In this document: piece by piece, positions 1 to 6,387 of the stretch
Layout: every line of letters starts with the position of its first letter
Numbering within the stretch: position 1 is the stretch's first letter
NCBI GenBank assembly: GCA_024278155.1
Contig: JAJRTT010000260.1
Location: 1 to 8,746, forward strand
From: Bacteroidota bacterium
GTDB taxonomy: Bacteria > Bacteroidota > Bacteroidia > Bacteroidales > JAADJA01
Length of the DNA stretch: 8,746 bases
Reading direction: 5' to 3'
Translations under genes and position numbers: made by a program
Notes under the pieces: model-generated
Database searches by the model: none
Seen by the model: only the letters and a program-made list of their open reading frames with translations
What the model was told of the DNA's origin: nothing

Positions 1-2
1 GG

Positions 3-142
3 GAGAAAGGCTCGGTAATGCTCACACCGGTCAAAGCGGTAAAAGGTCAAACGGAGGTGAAAAACAATGGGACAAAGCTGCCGATGACCTGTTTTCAAGG
101 GCAGTATCAAAAGTACGTCAACCAATTGAAGGGCTATTTAAC
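3..142 (+). pseudogene. C-terminal remnant of a DDE transposase, frameshifted and truncated
   Basis: Two reading frames together give a typical transposase C-terminal stretch. Frame A (codons from position 3) reads EKGSVMLTPVKAVKGQTEVK up to about 62. Frame B (codons from 62 or 65) reads QWDKAADDLFSRAVSKVRQP and then IEGLFN. The R..IE..F pattern is the usual surrounding of the last acidic residue of the DDE triad. The join is a -1 shift in an A5 run (60-64); one extra A would restore the frame. After GLFN (ending at 142) the similarity to transposases stops, and the sequence runs into the next, oppositely oriented element, so the gene lost its 3' end, probably by insertion or deletion. The 5' part lies outside the window. 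I do not assign an IS family with confidence. Seen: the two frames and the break. Inferred: a dead insertion sequence. Confidence 0.6.
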
Positions 143-161
143 CTGAAATCGGTAATAAAAG

Positions 162-1240
162 TTAATAACTATGGATGCCTTCTATTTCAATTTCAAAGGC
201 TTCAAAAATCATTTTTTGCTTTTTTGAAATTTCACTTATTATAACTTGTCCGTCCATTTGGGTCCTTTTTATTTTCCGCAACTCAAATAGCAGTTCTTTG
301 ACAGAGTATGCTTTAAAGAGGTTCTTTTTTCTCATTGCCCTTATGATTTCAGATTGTATAATCAATGCCAGAAAATCAACAAACAATTTTGCATCGACAT
401 TATACTGGGTATGGACTCTTAACCTATTCTCGTTTATTTCATTTTTCAATACGTTAAATATTTTTTCAACTTGATCTTTGCTCCTGTAATTGAACAATAT
501 GCCTTCTTTTCCAAAATCATTGCGATTGGTTGCAATGATAAAATATCCCGATCTGGCTATTTTGGTTTTGATCTTCCTTCCATTCCGTTCTAGTTTTTTA
601 AAATTTTATTCCATTTATAATACTCCTGATACGGCTTTGCAATATTGTTCTCTTTAAATAGCAATGCGTCTTTTAGGTTTTCAAAAGTTTTATCTTTTAT
701 GGTTTTATGTTCAATTTCTATTATCCTTTTCATCAATGATTGCCTTTGGTCAAGTTCTGCTTTTTCATTAAAGAAAATATGGGCATGATATGGGCGGTCA
801 TTAAATTTAATTTCTGATTTTACGTGGGACAACAAGTCCGTATTGAAAGTAAAATTGCTATTTATGTTTTTCAGTTCTTTTTTATGGCATTGGATCAGTT
901 CCTTCGCCTTTTTCAGGCTAAACGACAAGGGTTGGATGAAGCTGATATGATCATCTTGCTTGTCCATTTCCCAAATATTTGCCGTGCTAAAGAAACCTCT
1001 GTCAAGGACAACCGTAAATTCTTTTAACCCATACCCTTTTAGATAGGCAACACAGTTTTTTAGCGTGGTAACATCAACGATGCTACCGGGGAAGATTGTA
1101 TAATATATCGGTAAAGAATTCTTATTGCAAAAAACAACCCCCATGTTTAGTTGGGCCAAATTCTCTTTGTCCCTGTTGTACCCCCATTCTATGAAATCAA
1201 TATTGTTGGAATAACTTGGAATAGAAGTAATGTCATAAAA
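162..1240 (-). pseudogene. IS1634-type DDE transposase, 5'-truncated, with a -1 frame break
   Basis: The middle and C-terminal parts of an IS1634-type (IS4-superfamily) transposase, read on the - strand. The upstream segment (about 1240 to 590) contains LFYDITSIPSYS with the first catalytic Asp, GYNRDKENLAQLNMGVV, and VVLDRGFFS with the second Asp. It ends at TAG (590-592). The downstream segment is in the -1 frame and runs from CTA (591-593) to TAA (162-164). It starts LERNGRKIKTKIARSGYF and carries YRSKDQVEKIFNVLK, the Y..R...E motif with the third acidic residue. The triad is therefore present but split between frames. Family members usually have roughly 200 or more additional N-terminal residues. 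Here the similarity starts abruptly at LFYD, and the sequence before it is an out-of-frame piece of a kinase gene. The element is almost surely inactive because the N-terminus is lost. The frame break may be a mutation or a programmed shift. No terminal inverted repeats could be identified; the C-terminal-side end should lie at about 143-161. Confidence 0.8.
593..599 (-). promoter_or_regulatory. Candidate -1 ribosomal frameshift heptamer A_AAA_AAC
   Basis: On the - strand the zero-frame codons are TTA AAA AAC TAG, so the heptamer A AAA AAC is in the phase required by the X XXY YYZ rule, directly before a stop. Slippage by -1 continues as CTA GAA CGG into the frame that encodes the C-terminal catalytic part of the transposase. 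A single-base deletion in an A run would look the same, and no convincing downstream hairpin was found. An AGGAG lies 23 nt upstream, further than in known stimulated sites. Confidence 0.35.
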
Positions 1241-1378
1241 AAGGGGAATGGCCCAAGGATTCGCCGTCCACTTCAAAGTTTATGGGCGGATGTGATTCAA
1301 TCTGTACAGTTGTTGCCCTATGGGTCTCTGCTCTTGGATGGTTGATAAACGAACCATCGTAAAGGTTCTGGTATTGGC
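1235..1378 (-). pseudogene. 3'-end fragment of a diacylglycerol-kinase-like gene
   Basis: Read on the - strand, this stretch gives an open frame of 47 residues, beginning QYQNLYDGSFINHP and ending VDGESLGHSPFL followed by TGA at the junction. It matches residues 257-303 of the intact kinase encoded at 2026-2985. I counted 37 of 47 identical residues and about 83% identical bases, ungapped, at a constant offset of 841. The differences are conservative or silent and the frame is intact, so the fragment came from a functional but diverged homologue rather than a fresh copy. Both ends of the source gene are missing. On its 3' side it is fused to the truncated IS1634-type transposase, where the two sequences share the short stretch CCTTTTTTAT. 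On its 5' side it stops about 35 bp before the DUF4160 start. It has no start codon and no likely function as a protein. Confidence 0.8.
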
Positions 1379-1413
1379 TTGGATTTGCTTTAGTGTTTTT
1401 ATATCTTTCCAAA

Positions 1414-1658
1414 ATGCCGGAAATAAGCAGGTTTTATGGAATTGTGGTTTATATGTTCTTCAATGACCATAACCCACCTCACTTTAAGGTCAAATATGCA
1501 GAGCTTGAAGCAAATATCCTCATCAGCAATGGGGATATTATAAACGGTGGACAATAAGCAAGCTTAAACTTGTCAGGGCCTGGGCAGAAATACATAAGGA
1601 GGAATTGTTGGAAATGTGGGATTCAAAAGAGTTTCACAAAATAGAACCTTTAAGGTAG
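1414..1658 (+). pseudogene. DUF4160 protein, frame broken
   Basis: The first segment (1414-1557) reads MPEISRFYGIVVYMFFNDHN and then PPHFKVKYAELEANILISNGDIINGG before TAA. The start MP.ISRFYGI..YM...DHNPPHFHVKY is the hallmark of DUF4160 proteins; here the usual final His is Lys (HFKV). The second segment, in the -1 frame, reads SKLKLVRAWAEIHKEELLEM and then WDSKEFHKIEPLR up to TAG at 1656-1658, which is the family's usual C-terminal half. A small indel between about 1540 and 1556 separates them; no slippery sequence is visible there. Joined, the protein would be about 80 residues, the normal family length. It ends 2 bp before a DUF2442 gene, the usual partner arrangement. The pair is often discussed as toxin-antitoxin-like, but no function is established that I know of. 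Probably inactive unless the break is a sequencing error. Confidence 0.75.
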
Positions 1659-1660
1659 AT

Positions 1661-1996
1661 ATGAAAATGAACAGGGTAGTGAACATATCATTTCAAGAAC
1701 CATTTAAGATTTTATGTGTTTTTAATAATGGTGAACAAAGGATACTTGATATAGAACAAGTATTGGATACTGAACAGGAATATGCAAAAAAGGTGTTTGA
1801 TCAAAAAGTTTTTAATAAAGCAAAGGTTGGGGCTTTTGGGGAAATATTTTGGGAAGGAATTGCTGAAATGAAAGATTTAAATGGATCTGTTATCCCTTGC
1901 CAATATGATATTTGCCCCGATTTTGCCTATTTAAAATCCAAACCCATCAGCAAAAAACCCAAGACAAAACACCTTAAAAAAACAATCAAACAATAA
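1661..1996 (+). CDS. DUF2442 domain protein
   Basis: A 111-residue protein when started at the ATG 2 bp after the DUF4160 stop; a second ATG two codons later is equally possible. The open frame extends upstream to 1616, but that part overlaps DUF4160 coding sequence. The core (about residues 4-90) fits DUF2442: an N-terminal strand pattern NRVVNISFQEPFKILCVFNN, then GEQRILDIEQVL, and the closing block FWEGIAEMKDLN followed by YDICPDFAYLKS, corresponding to the family's W..g...D..Pe.LY ending. The last 20 or so residues form a Lys-rich tail (KSKPISKKPKTKHLKKTIKQ) that is longer than usual and could bind nucleic acid or be disordered; this is inference. DUF2442 genes commonly follow DUF4160 genes, as here, suggesting a functional pair of unknown role. 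The gene is intact although its partner is broken. It is convergent with the lipid kinase gene, 29 bp away. Confidence 0.8.
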   Translation: MKMNRVVNISFQEPFKILCVFNNGEQRILDIEQVLDTEQEYAKKVFDQKVFNKAKVGAFGEIFWEGIAEMKDLNGSVIPCQYDICPDFAYLKSKPISKKPKTKHLKKTIKQ

Positions 1997-2025
1997 TCGA
2001 TGTTATTGGTGTGAACCTGCATTTC

Positions 2026-2985
2026 TTATCGAACATCCCCAACCACAACCCTCAAGCCCCTCGGCACAATCTCAAATAAAAAAGGCGAATGGCCCAGGGA
2101 TTCGCCGTCCACTTCAAGGTCTATGGGCGGATGTGATTCAATCTTCAAGGTTTTGGCCCTAAAGGTTTCCACTTTTGGGTGATTGATAAACGAACCGTCA
2201 TAAAGGTTTTTGATTTGCCTGATGACCGAGAAACGCCCGATTTTTTTTATTAAGGTAATATCCAACAAACCATCATCCGCAACGGCATTGGGGAGCTGCA
2301 TCATCCCGCCACCATTGTATTTGCAAATGCCAACGCTTATACTAAATACCTTGCAATTACATGGTTCTTTTTCCCCATTGGTCAGCATCATCACATCCGA
2401 AAACTTATAAAACAGCAGGCTCGAAAGCAGGTTTTTGAGATAAACCAAAATCCCTCCTTTGCCACGCTCCTTGTCTTTGTTTGTTTTGGCGGCCACAATG
2501 GCATCGTAACCCATACCGGCAACATTAATAAAAAACCTTTGCTTTTGTTTTTTCCCCTGATAATAGCTGACTTTACCCATATCCTGTTGGAAAACTTTCC
2601 CCTTTTGAATGGTAGATACAGCTTTTCCATAATCGAAGGGGATATCGAACATCCTGCACCAGTCATTTCCTGTTCCCACGGGAATCATTGCGACAAGGAA
2701 TTCTTCTGTCGGGACATTCTTCTGGATAAAAATCCCATTGACCACTTCATTCAAAGTGCCATCGCCTCCAACAACAATAAATTTCCGATATCCTTTTTTG
2801 ATAAACTTTGAGGTAAGTGCCAGAGCATGTTCACGGTGTTTTGTGTTAAAGGCTTCAAACTCAAGTGTGGATCGGGAAAGGAATTCGTTGATTTTGTTCC
2901 AGTCCTTTATTCCTTTGCCCGTCCCGGCATGGGGATTGACCAACACAATCCACTTATCAATAAGTTTTAAAGATTTATCTATCAT
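2026..2985 (-). CDS. Diacylglycerol-kinase/YegS-type lipid kinase
   Basis: A 319-residue soluble protein of the diacylglycerol kinase catalytic (DAGK_cat) superfamily, which phosphorylates lipid hydroxyls such as diacylglycerol or sphingoid bases using ATP. Visible motifs: NPHAGTGKG (17-25), GGDGTLNEVVNG (73-84) with the nucleotide-binding GGDGT, PVGTGND (102-108), FINVAGMGYDA (152-162), NGGGM (224-228), ADDGLLDI (236-243) and the C-terminal DGE (293-295). The length is normal for the family. It is the last gene of a three-gene operon: its ATG overlaps the stop of the preceding glycosyltransferase by 4 nt (ATGA), so translational coupling is likely. The envelope-glycan context suggests a role in membrane lipid phosphorylation or recycling; the exact lipid cannot be read from sequence, and Bacteroidota sphingolipids are one option. 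A diverged fragment of the same gene type lies at 1235-1378. Confidence 0.9.
   Translation of the reverse strand: MIDKSLKLIDKWIVLVNPHAGTGKGIKDWNKINEFLSRSTLEFEAFNTKHREHALALTSKFIKKGYRKFIVVGGDGTLNEVVNGIFIQKNVPTEEFLVAMIPVGTGNDWCRMFDIPFDYGKAVSTIQKGKVFQQDMGKVSYYQGKKQKQRFFINVAGMGYDAIVAAKTNKDKERGKGGILVYLKNLLSSLLFYKFSDVMMLTNGEKEPCNCKVFSISVGICKYNGGGMMQLPNAVADDGLLDITLIKKIGRFSVIRQIKNLYDGSFINHPKVETFRAKTLKIESHPPIDLEVDGESLGHSPFLFEIVPRGLRVVVGDVR
2076..2219. repeat. Direct repeat partner of 1235-1378 (kinase 3' end)
   Basis: This 144-bp part of the intact kinase gene aligns without gaps to 1235-1378 in the same orientation, with about 25 mismatches by eye. The two copies bracket the DUF4160/DUF2442 pair and lie 841 bp apart. 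The alignment decays beyond both ends. Confidence 0.8.
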
Positions 2986-3995
2986 TTTTTTAGGGATAAC
3001 AACTTGTTTTTCACATCTTCCGGTTTAATGCTTTCCATACATTCGCAACTATCAAGCTCTCTGCATTTACTACATCTTTTATCCAATACAAAATAATCGG
3101 CCTTGGTTCCAACAGGAGCCCATCTGCCCGGGTGCATAGGTTTTATGGGAGGATAAATCCCCAAAGCATATTTGCCAAGGGCAGCCGCAATATGTAGCGG
3201 GCCCGTGCTTGCCGCCACCAATCCATCGGCTTGGTTTATGAAACTTATCAATTCCTTTAGGCTCAATTTCCCGGTCAGGTCATTTATCTTAGGGAATTTA
3301 TCAAGGATTTTACTCTTGATTAAAACCCCTTCTTCTCTTGTGCCTGTTATAATGATTTCAAATTTTTCCTTTGGGAGGATTTCGATCAATTTTGCAAAAT
3401 TATGAAGTCCCCATTCCCTTGCGCTCCCCTTTGATTTGGGATGCAGGACAAGATTAAATTTTTCTTTCGAAATAAGATTTCTGAATTTTTCTTCTAAGGG
3501 TTCGATTTTTTTGAAACCATAATAATCCGGTAATTTGTTTAATATAAAATCTTTTCTTCCAATAAAAGGACGAATCAATTTTAGGTTCAACTGAACTTCG
3601 TGCAAATCTGATTTTTTTCGCGAAATCGAGAGAAGTTTGTTACAGCTTATAATGTGGTAAAATCTTCCTGTTGTTCCTATTCGCAAAGGAATATTTGCTT
3701 TTTTCGCCAAATGAGCTATCTCCTTTACCGGAAAAACATGGACGATGGCATCTGCATTTACCCCCTGAAAAATCCTGATTTGTTCCAGTTTATCCTGATT
3801 GCTGATTTCATCCCAATCCAAAAAAGAATCGATGTGGACCGAGCTGCCAACGATATCCCGTGTATATTTTTTGCCCAGGAAAACAATTTCAATATCGGGG
3901 TTCGCCTCTTTTAATATACCGGCCATCGGCAAAGTAAGGATTACATCGCCGATGCTATCGGTGCGGCTCAATATGATTTTTTTAATTGGAGTCAA
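2982..3995 (-). CDS. GT9 (ADP-heptose:LPS heptosyltransferase-type) glycosyltransferase
   Basis: A 337-residue GT-B glycosyltransferase of family GT9, which transfers heptose or a similar sugar from an ADP-sugar to lipid A-core acceptors at the inner face of the inner membrane. The N-terminal motif RTDSIGDVILTLP (11-23) contains the Asp region used as base in WaaC/WaaF. HPKSKGSAREWGLHNFAKLI (185-204) and STGPLHIAAALG (263-274) form the C-terminal donor-binding half. A C-terminal Cys cluster (C308, C311, C317, C319) resembles Cys-rich tails in other GT9 enzymes. The start is TTG at 3993-3995, overlapping the upstream stop as TTGA. A stop codon lies six codons upstream in frame, and no ATG precedes the conserved motif, so TTG is the only reasonable start. 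It is the middle gene of the operon. The sugar donor and acceptor are unknown. Confidence 0.9.
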   Translation of the reverse strand: MTPIKKIILSRTDSIGDVILTLPMAGILKEANPDIEIVFLGKKYTRDIVGSSVHIDSFLDWDEISNQDKLEQIRIFQGVNADAIVHVFPVKEIAHLAKKANIPLRIGTTGRFYHIISCNKLLSISRKKSDLHEVQLNLKLIRPFIGRKDFILNKLPDYYGFKKIEPLEEKFRNLISKEKFNLVLHPKSKGSAREWGLHNFAKLIEILPKEKFEIIITGTREEGVLIKSKILDKFPKINDLTGKLSLKELISFINQADGLVAASTGPLHIAAALGKYALGIYPPIKPMHPGRWAPVGTKADYFVLDKRCSKCRELDSCECMESIKPEDVKNKLLSLKK

Positions 3996-4753
3996 TTTTT
4001 TGTTGATTTATACAACATTTTCAACTTTACGTATTTCAGAAAGGTGGCATTGGCCGAGATCCGGCAAATCAAAAAGCCATTGTACCCATCCAAAAAGCCA
4101 AGGTTGAAAATATAATCGCGGATAAATTTTGCAATGGGCGAAAAAGCGATTTTGATGCAACCTGCCCTTTTACCTTCTTCAAAAGCCGCCTGTGCGGTTA
4201 AGTCGGTAAACTTATTCGCTTGGTATATGTGTTCCGAAATGGTATAAAACGAATAATGGAGGATGTCGCCAGCCAAATGCCTTGTTTGAATACCCTCTTT
4301 CAGTTTAAAGCTTTCATGGATTTTAATCCCGCTCCAACTACCGGCATCCTTTCGATAAAGCCGGAGCTTTTTATCGGGGTACCAGCCGCAATGCTTTATC
4401 CATTTCCCACAATAGTTTGTCATCCGGTTCATGGTATAGGCCTCGGCCTTGAAATCTTTCTTTGTCTCTTTAATGGAATTTATAAGCTCTTCAGAAAGGG
4501 CCTCATCGGCATCAAGCGAAAGTATGTAATCCTGAGTGGCAAGGCTATCCGCGAAAATATGTTGTTTCACATAATCTTCAAACTTGTGTTGTACGAATTG
4601 AACCCCCTTTTCTTTACAAATTTCTTCGGTACGATCGGTCGAGAAAGAATCCACAACAATTACCTCATCGGCAACATCCCTGACCGAACCAAGGCATCGG
4701 CCAATATTCCGTTCCTCGTTTAATGTGATAATCACTACAGATATTCCGGGCAT
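3992..4753 (-). CDS. Family 2 glycosyltransferase, LPS-core (WaaE/KdtX-like) type
   Basis: A 253-residue GT-A enzyme when started at the ATG at 4751-4753 (MPGISVVIITLNEERNIGRC). The open frame extends 34 codons further, but that part is Phe/Ile/Cys-rich, lacks family similarity and contains a promoter-like box, so I reject it. Motifs: TLNEE (10-14), VVDSFSTDRT (33-42) for nucleotide-sugar binding, and DADE (81-84) as the DxD metal site. KKLRLYRKDAGSW and KIHESF (128-149) are typical of the WaaE/KdtX group, which adds glucose or a similar sugar to the LPS inner core. A short C-terminal hydrophobic or amphipathic segment (FIRDYIFNLGFLDGYNGFLI) may attach it to the membrane. It is the first gene of the operon and overlaps the GT9 gene by 4 nt, consistent with joint work on one surface glycan. 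The substrate is not determinable. Confidence 0.88.
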   Translation of the reverse strand: MPGISVVIITLNEERNIGRCLGSVRDVADEVIVVDSFSTDRTEEICKEKGVQFVQHKFEDYVKQHIFADSLATQDYILSLDADEALSEELINSIKETKKDFKAEAYTMNRMTNYCGKWIKHCGWYPDKKLRLYRKDAGSWSGIKIHESFKLKEGIQTRHLAGDILHYSFYTISEHIYQANKFTDLTAQAAFEEGKRAGCIKIAFSPIAKFIRDYIFNLGFLDGYNGFLICRISANATFLKYVKLKMLYKSTKN

Positions 4754-4771
4754 AGATGAATCCTTGTTTAG

Positions 4772-4779
4772 AAAGAAAT
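4772..4779 (-). promoter_or_regulatory. Bacteroidota -7 promoter box (TATATTTG) for the glycosyltransferase operon
   Basis: On the - strand TATATTTG matches the TAnnTTTG -7 consensus exactly and lies about 18 nt before the ATG at 4753, in the 130-bp gap after the MATE gene. No clear TTTG -33 element was found at the expected distance, so this is a moderate call. Confidence 0.5.
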
Positions 4780-4883
4780 TGCAAATATAAGTTTTACTGA
4801 TGATAATTATTCTTTCGGTTCTAAAAAACCAATTGCAATAACAAAAGTACTGCATTCAGGTATACTGGATTATTCTGAACACA

Positions 4884-6215
4884 TTAAATCTCCTTTTTCA
4901 TCCAAGTCCCCCTCCTGAAATAAAGAATGGAAAGAAAACCCATGACAAAGAAATAAACGAATTCGGAACACCAGATAATTGGTGTGGAGGCTTTTAAGTA
5001 AATGGCCAAATACCAGGCAAGTGCCAGATAAACCAGGATTGCGACTATTTCGATGATGAGCGATGTTTTTGTATTGGCCGTACCCGCTACGCCATTAAAA
5101 ATCACTATGGAGATGGAAAACACCAACATCACGCCCAATACAACATATAAAGGGCCCAAAGCATCGTTTATCAAACTGACATTATCGGTGTAAAACGAAA
5201 TCATTTCCCGGGCAAAGAGAAATGTAACAGCTATAACCCCAAGGATACTGAAAAAACTGATTTTTGCAATTCGTTTGATTGTAGGGACAATACCGGCAAT
5301 TTTATTTTCGCCCATCATATTGCTCACGATGGTGTTTGTGGCCGCGCCCAATCCCCAGATGGGAATGGAAAGGATCATGTACAAGCTCCGTACGATATTT
5401 GAAACGGCAATGGGCCTTTCGCCGGTTTGCTCGATAATCAGGAAAAATGAAAACCAGCTCACAACCGAAATAAAGAACTGAAGCATGATAAATACTGCAA
5501 TGTTCAATATATTTTTAATCGTCTGCCATTGAATTGGCCAAAACCTGAACAGGGAATACTTGCGGATGTCCACTTTTCTTAAAGTGATAAAAACGAAAAA
5601 GGACACGGATGCCCCTTCGGCAATCACCGATGCCAGGGCAGCCCCCCTTATGCCCATTTCGGGAAAGCCATAATGGCCAAAAACAAGTACATAATCCAGG
5701 GCAATATTCACCAAGGCCATAATAGCGGCACTGTAGGAAATGAACTTGGTCTTCGTAATCCCGACATAAAAAGCCCTGAAAGACACATTGATGTAAGCGA
5801 AGAAAAGCCCCCAGACCCGAATATCGAGAAAAGCCTCCACCTGTTGGAAAATATCGGGTGACCGAAGGGTGCTTCGCATTATATTGGCATAAGTAGCTTT
5901 TGTCAAGAAAAAGAAAACCACCGCCAGTAATAAAAGGAACAAGGTGCTATGGCCGAAGATTTCCCCTATTTTACGGAAATTGGATTCACCATTGCGCCGG
6001 CCAATGATTATTTGGGAACCAACCCCAAAACCAAAGCCGATAAGGTACAGGCACAAATAAAACAAACCCCCGATGGCACTTGCACCCAACTCTATCTCAC
6101 CAACCCTTCCCAGGAAAACAGTATCGACCAAAATGATGATGTTCTGGGCAAGCATGCTCAGGAAAATCGGAAAACTTATTTGCCAGATTCTTTTATATGA
6201 AGGTATTGATTGCAT
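4884..6215 (-). CDS. MATE-family efflux transporter
   Basis: A 443-residue integral inner-membrane protein from the ATG at 6213-6215 (MQSIPSYKRIWQISFPIFLS). An upstream ATG at 6242 would add nine residues but overlaps the promoter-like box. It has the family's length and about twelve hydrophobic segments in two pseudo-symmetric halves. Recognisable MATE features are the first helix with FPIFLSMLAQNIIILVDTVF and LGRVGEIELGASAIGG, then GFGFGVGSQIIIGRRNGE, and in the second half GLGAATNTIVSNMMGENK. These proteins export cationic compounds, drugs or metabolites using Na+ or H+ gradients; the substrate here is unknown. The gene lies on the same strand as the envelope operon, 130 bp upstream of it, and is divergent from the B12-binding regulator at 6388 with a 172-bp shared upstream region, so control by that regulator is possible but unproven. 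Confidence 0.92.
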   Translation of the reverse strand: MQSIPSYKRIWQISFPIFLSMLAQNIIILVDTVFLGRVGEIELGASAIGGLFYLCLYLIGFGFGVGSQIIIGRRNGESNFRKIGEIFGHSTLFLLLLAVVFFFLTKATYANIMRSTLRSPDIFQQVEAFLDIRVWGLFFAYINVSFRAFYVGITKTKFISYSAAIMALVNIALDYVLVFGHYGFPEMGIRGAALASVIAEGASVSFFVFITLRKVDIRKYSLFRFWPIQWQTIKNILNIAVFIMLQFFISVVSWFSFFLIIEQTGERPIAVSNIVRSLYMILSIPIWGLGAATNTIVSNMMGENKIAGIVPTIKRIAKISFFSILGVIAVTFLFAREMISFYTDNVSLINDALGPLYVVLGVMLVFSISIVIFNGVAGTANTKTSLIIEIVAILVYLALAWYLAIYLKASTPIIWCSEFVYFFVMGFLSILYFRRGTWMKKEI

Positions 6216-6228
6216 TGTGAAATCCTGC

Positions 6229-6236
6229 CAAAAATA
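6229..6236 (-). promoter_or_regulatory. Possible -7 box (TATTTTTG) for the MATE gene
   Basis: On the - strand TATTTTTG fits TAnnTTTG and ends 13 nt before the chosen ATG at 6215, giving a very short leader. No TTTG was seen at the -33 position. The box would lie inside the coding region if the upstream ATG at 6242 were used, which favours the shorter protein. Confidence 0.4.
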
Positions 6237-6373
6237 ACTCAATTTTCTATTTGCCCATGCTTTTTTATTCCCCCCGGTTTAAACTTTTAACGAAAACCTT
6301 TGTTATAGAAATGACAAAAGAAATTCCACATAACATTCACTTTTATGTAGCATCTTGATTTCTTAGGGGATTT

Positions 6374-6380
6374 GAGGAGA
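6374..6380 (+). promoter_or_regulatory. Shine-Dalgarno-like GAGGAGA before the MerR-type regulator
   Basis: GAGGAGA lies 7 nt before the ATG at 6388. Strong purine-rich ribosome sites are uncommon in Bacteroidota; none of the other genes in this window shows one. It supports the chosen start. Confidence 0.55.
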
Positions 6381-6387
6381 AAATTTT

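Noticed and set aside
143..161. Terminal inverted repeat of the IS1634-type element
   Set aside because: The opposite end of the element is missing, so no inverted partner or target duplication can be verified.
590..1276. The 590-1276 frame as a complete small protein gene
   Set aside because: Its first residues come from out-of-frame kinase DNA and it lacks the third catalytic residue; it is a middle fragment of a transposase.
4220..4723. A 167-codon open frame on the + strand opposite the GT2 gene
   Set aside because: It lies fully antisense to a well-supported glycosyltransferase with clear motifs and has no recognisable domain; it is a shadow frame.
4754..4855. 34-residue N-terminal extension of the GT2 protein
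   Set aside because: The extension is Cys/Phe/Ile-rich without signal-peptide logic, precedes the conserved MPGISVVIITLNEE start and overlaps the TATATTTG promoter box.
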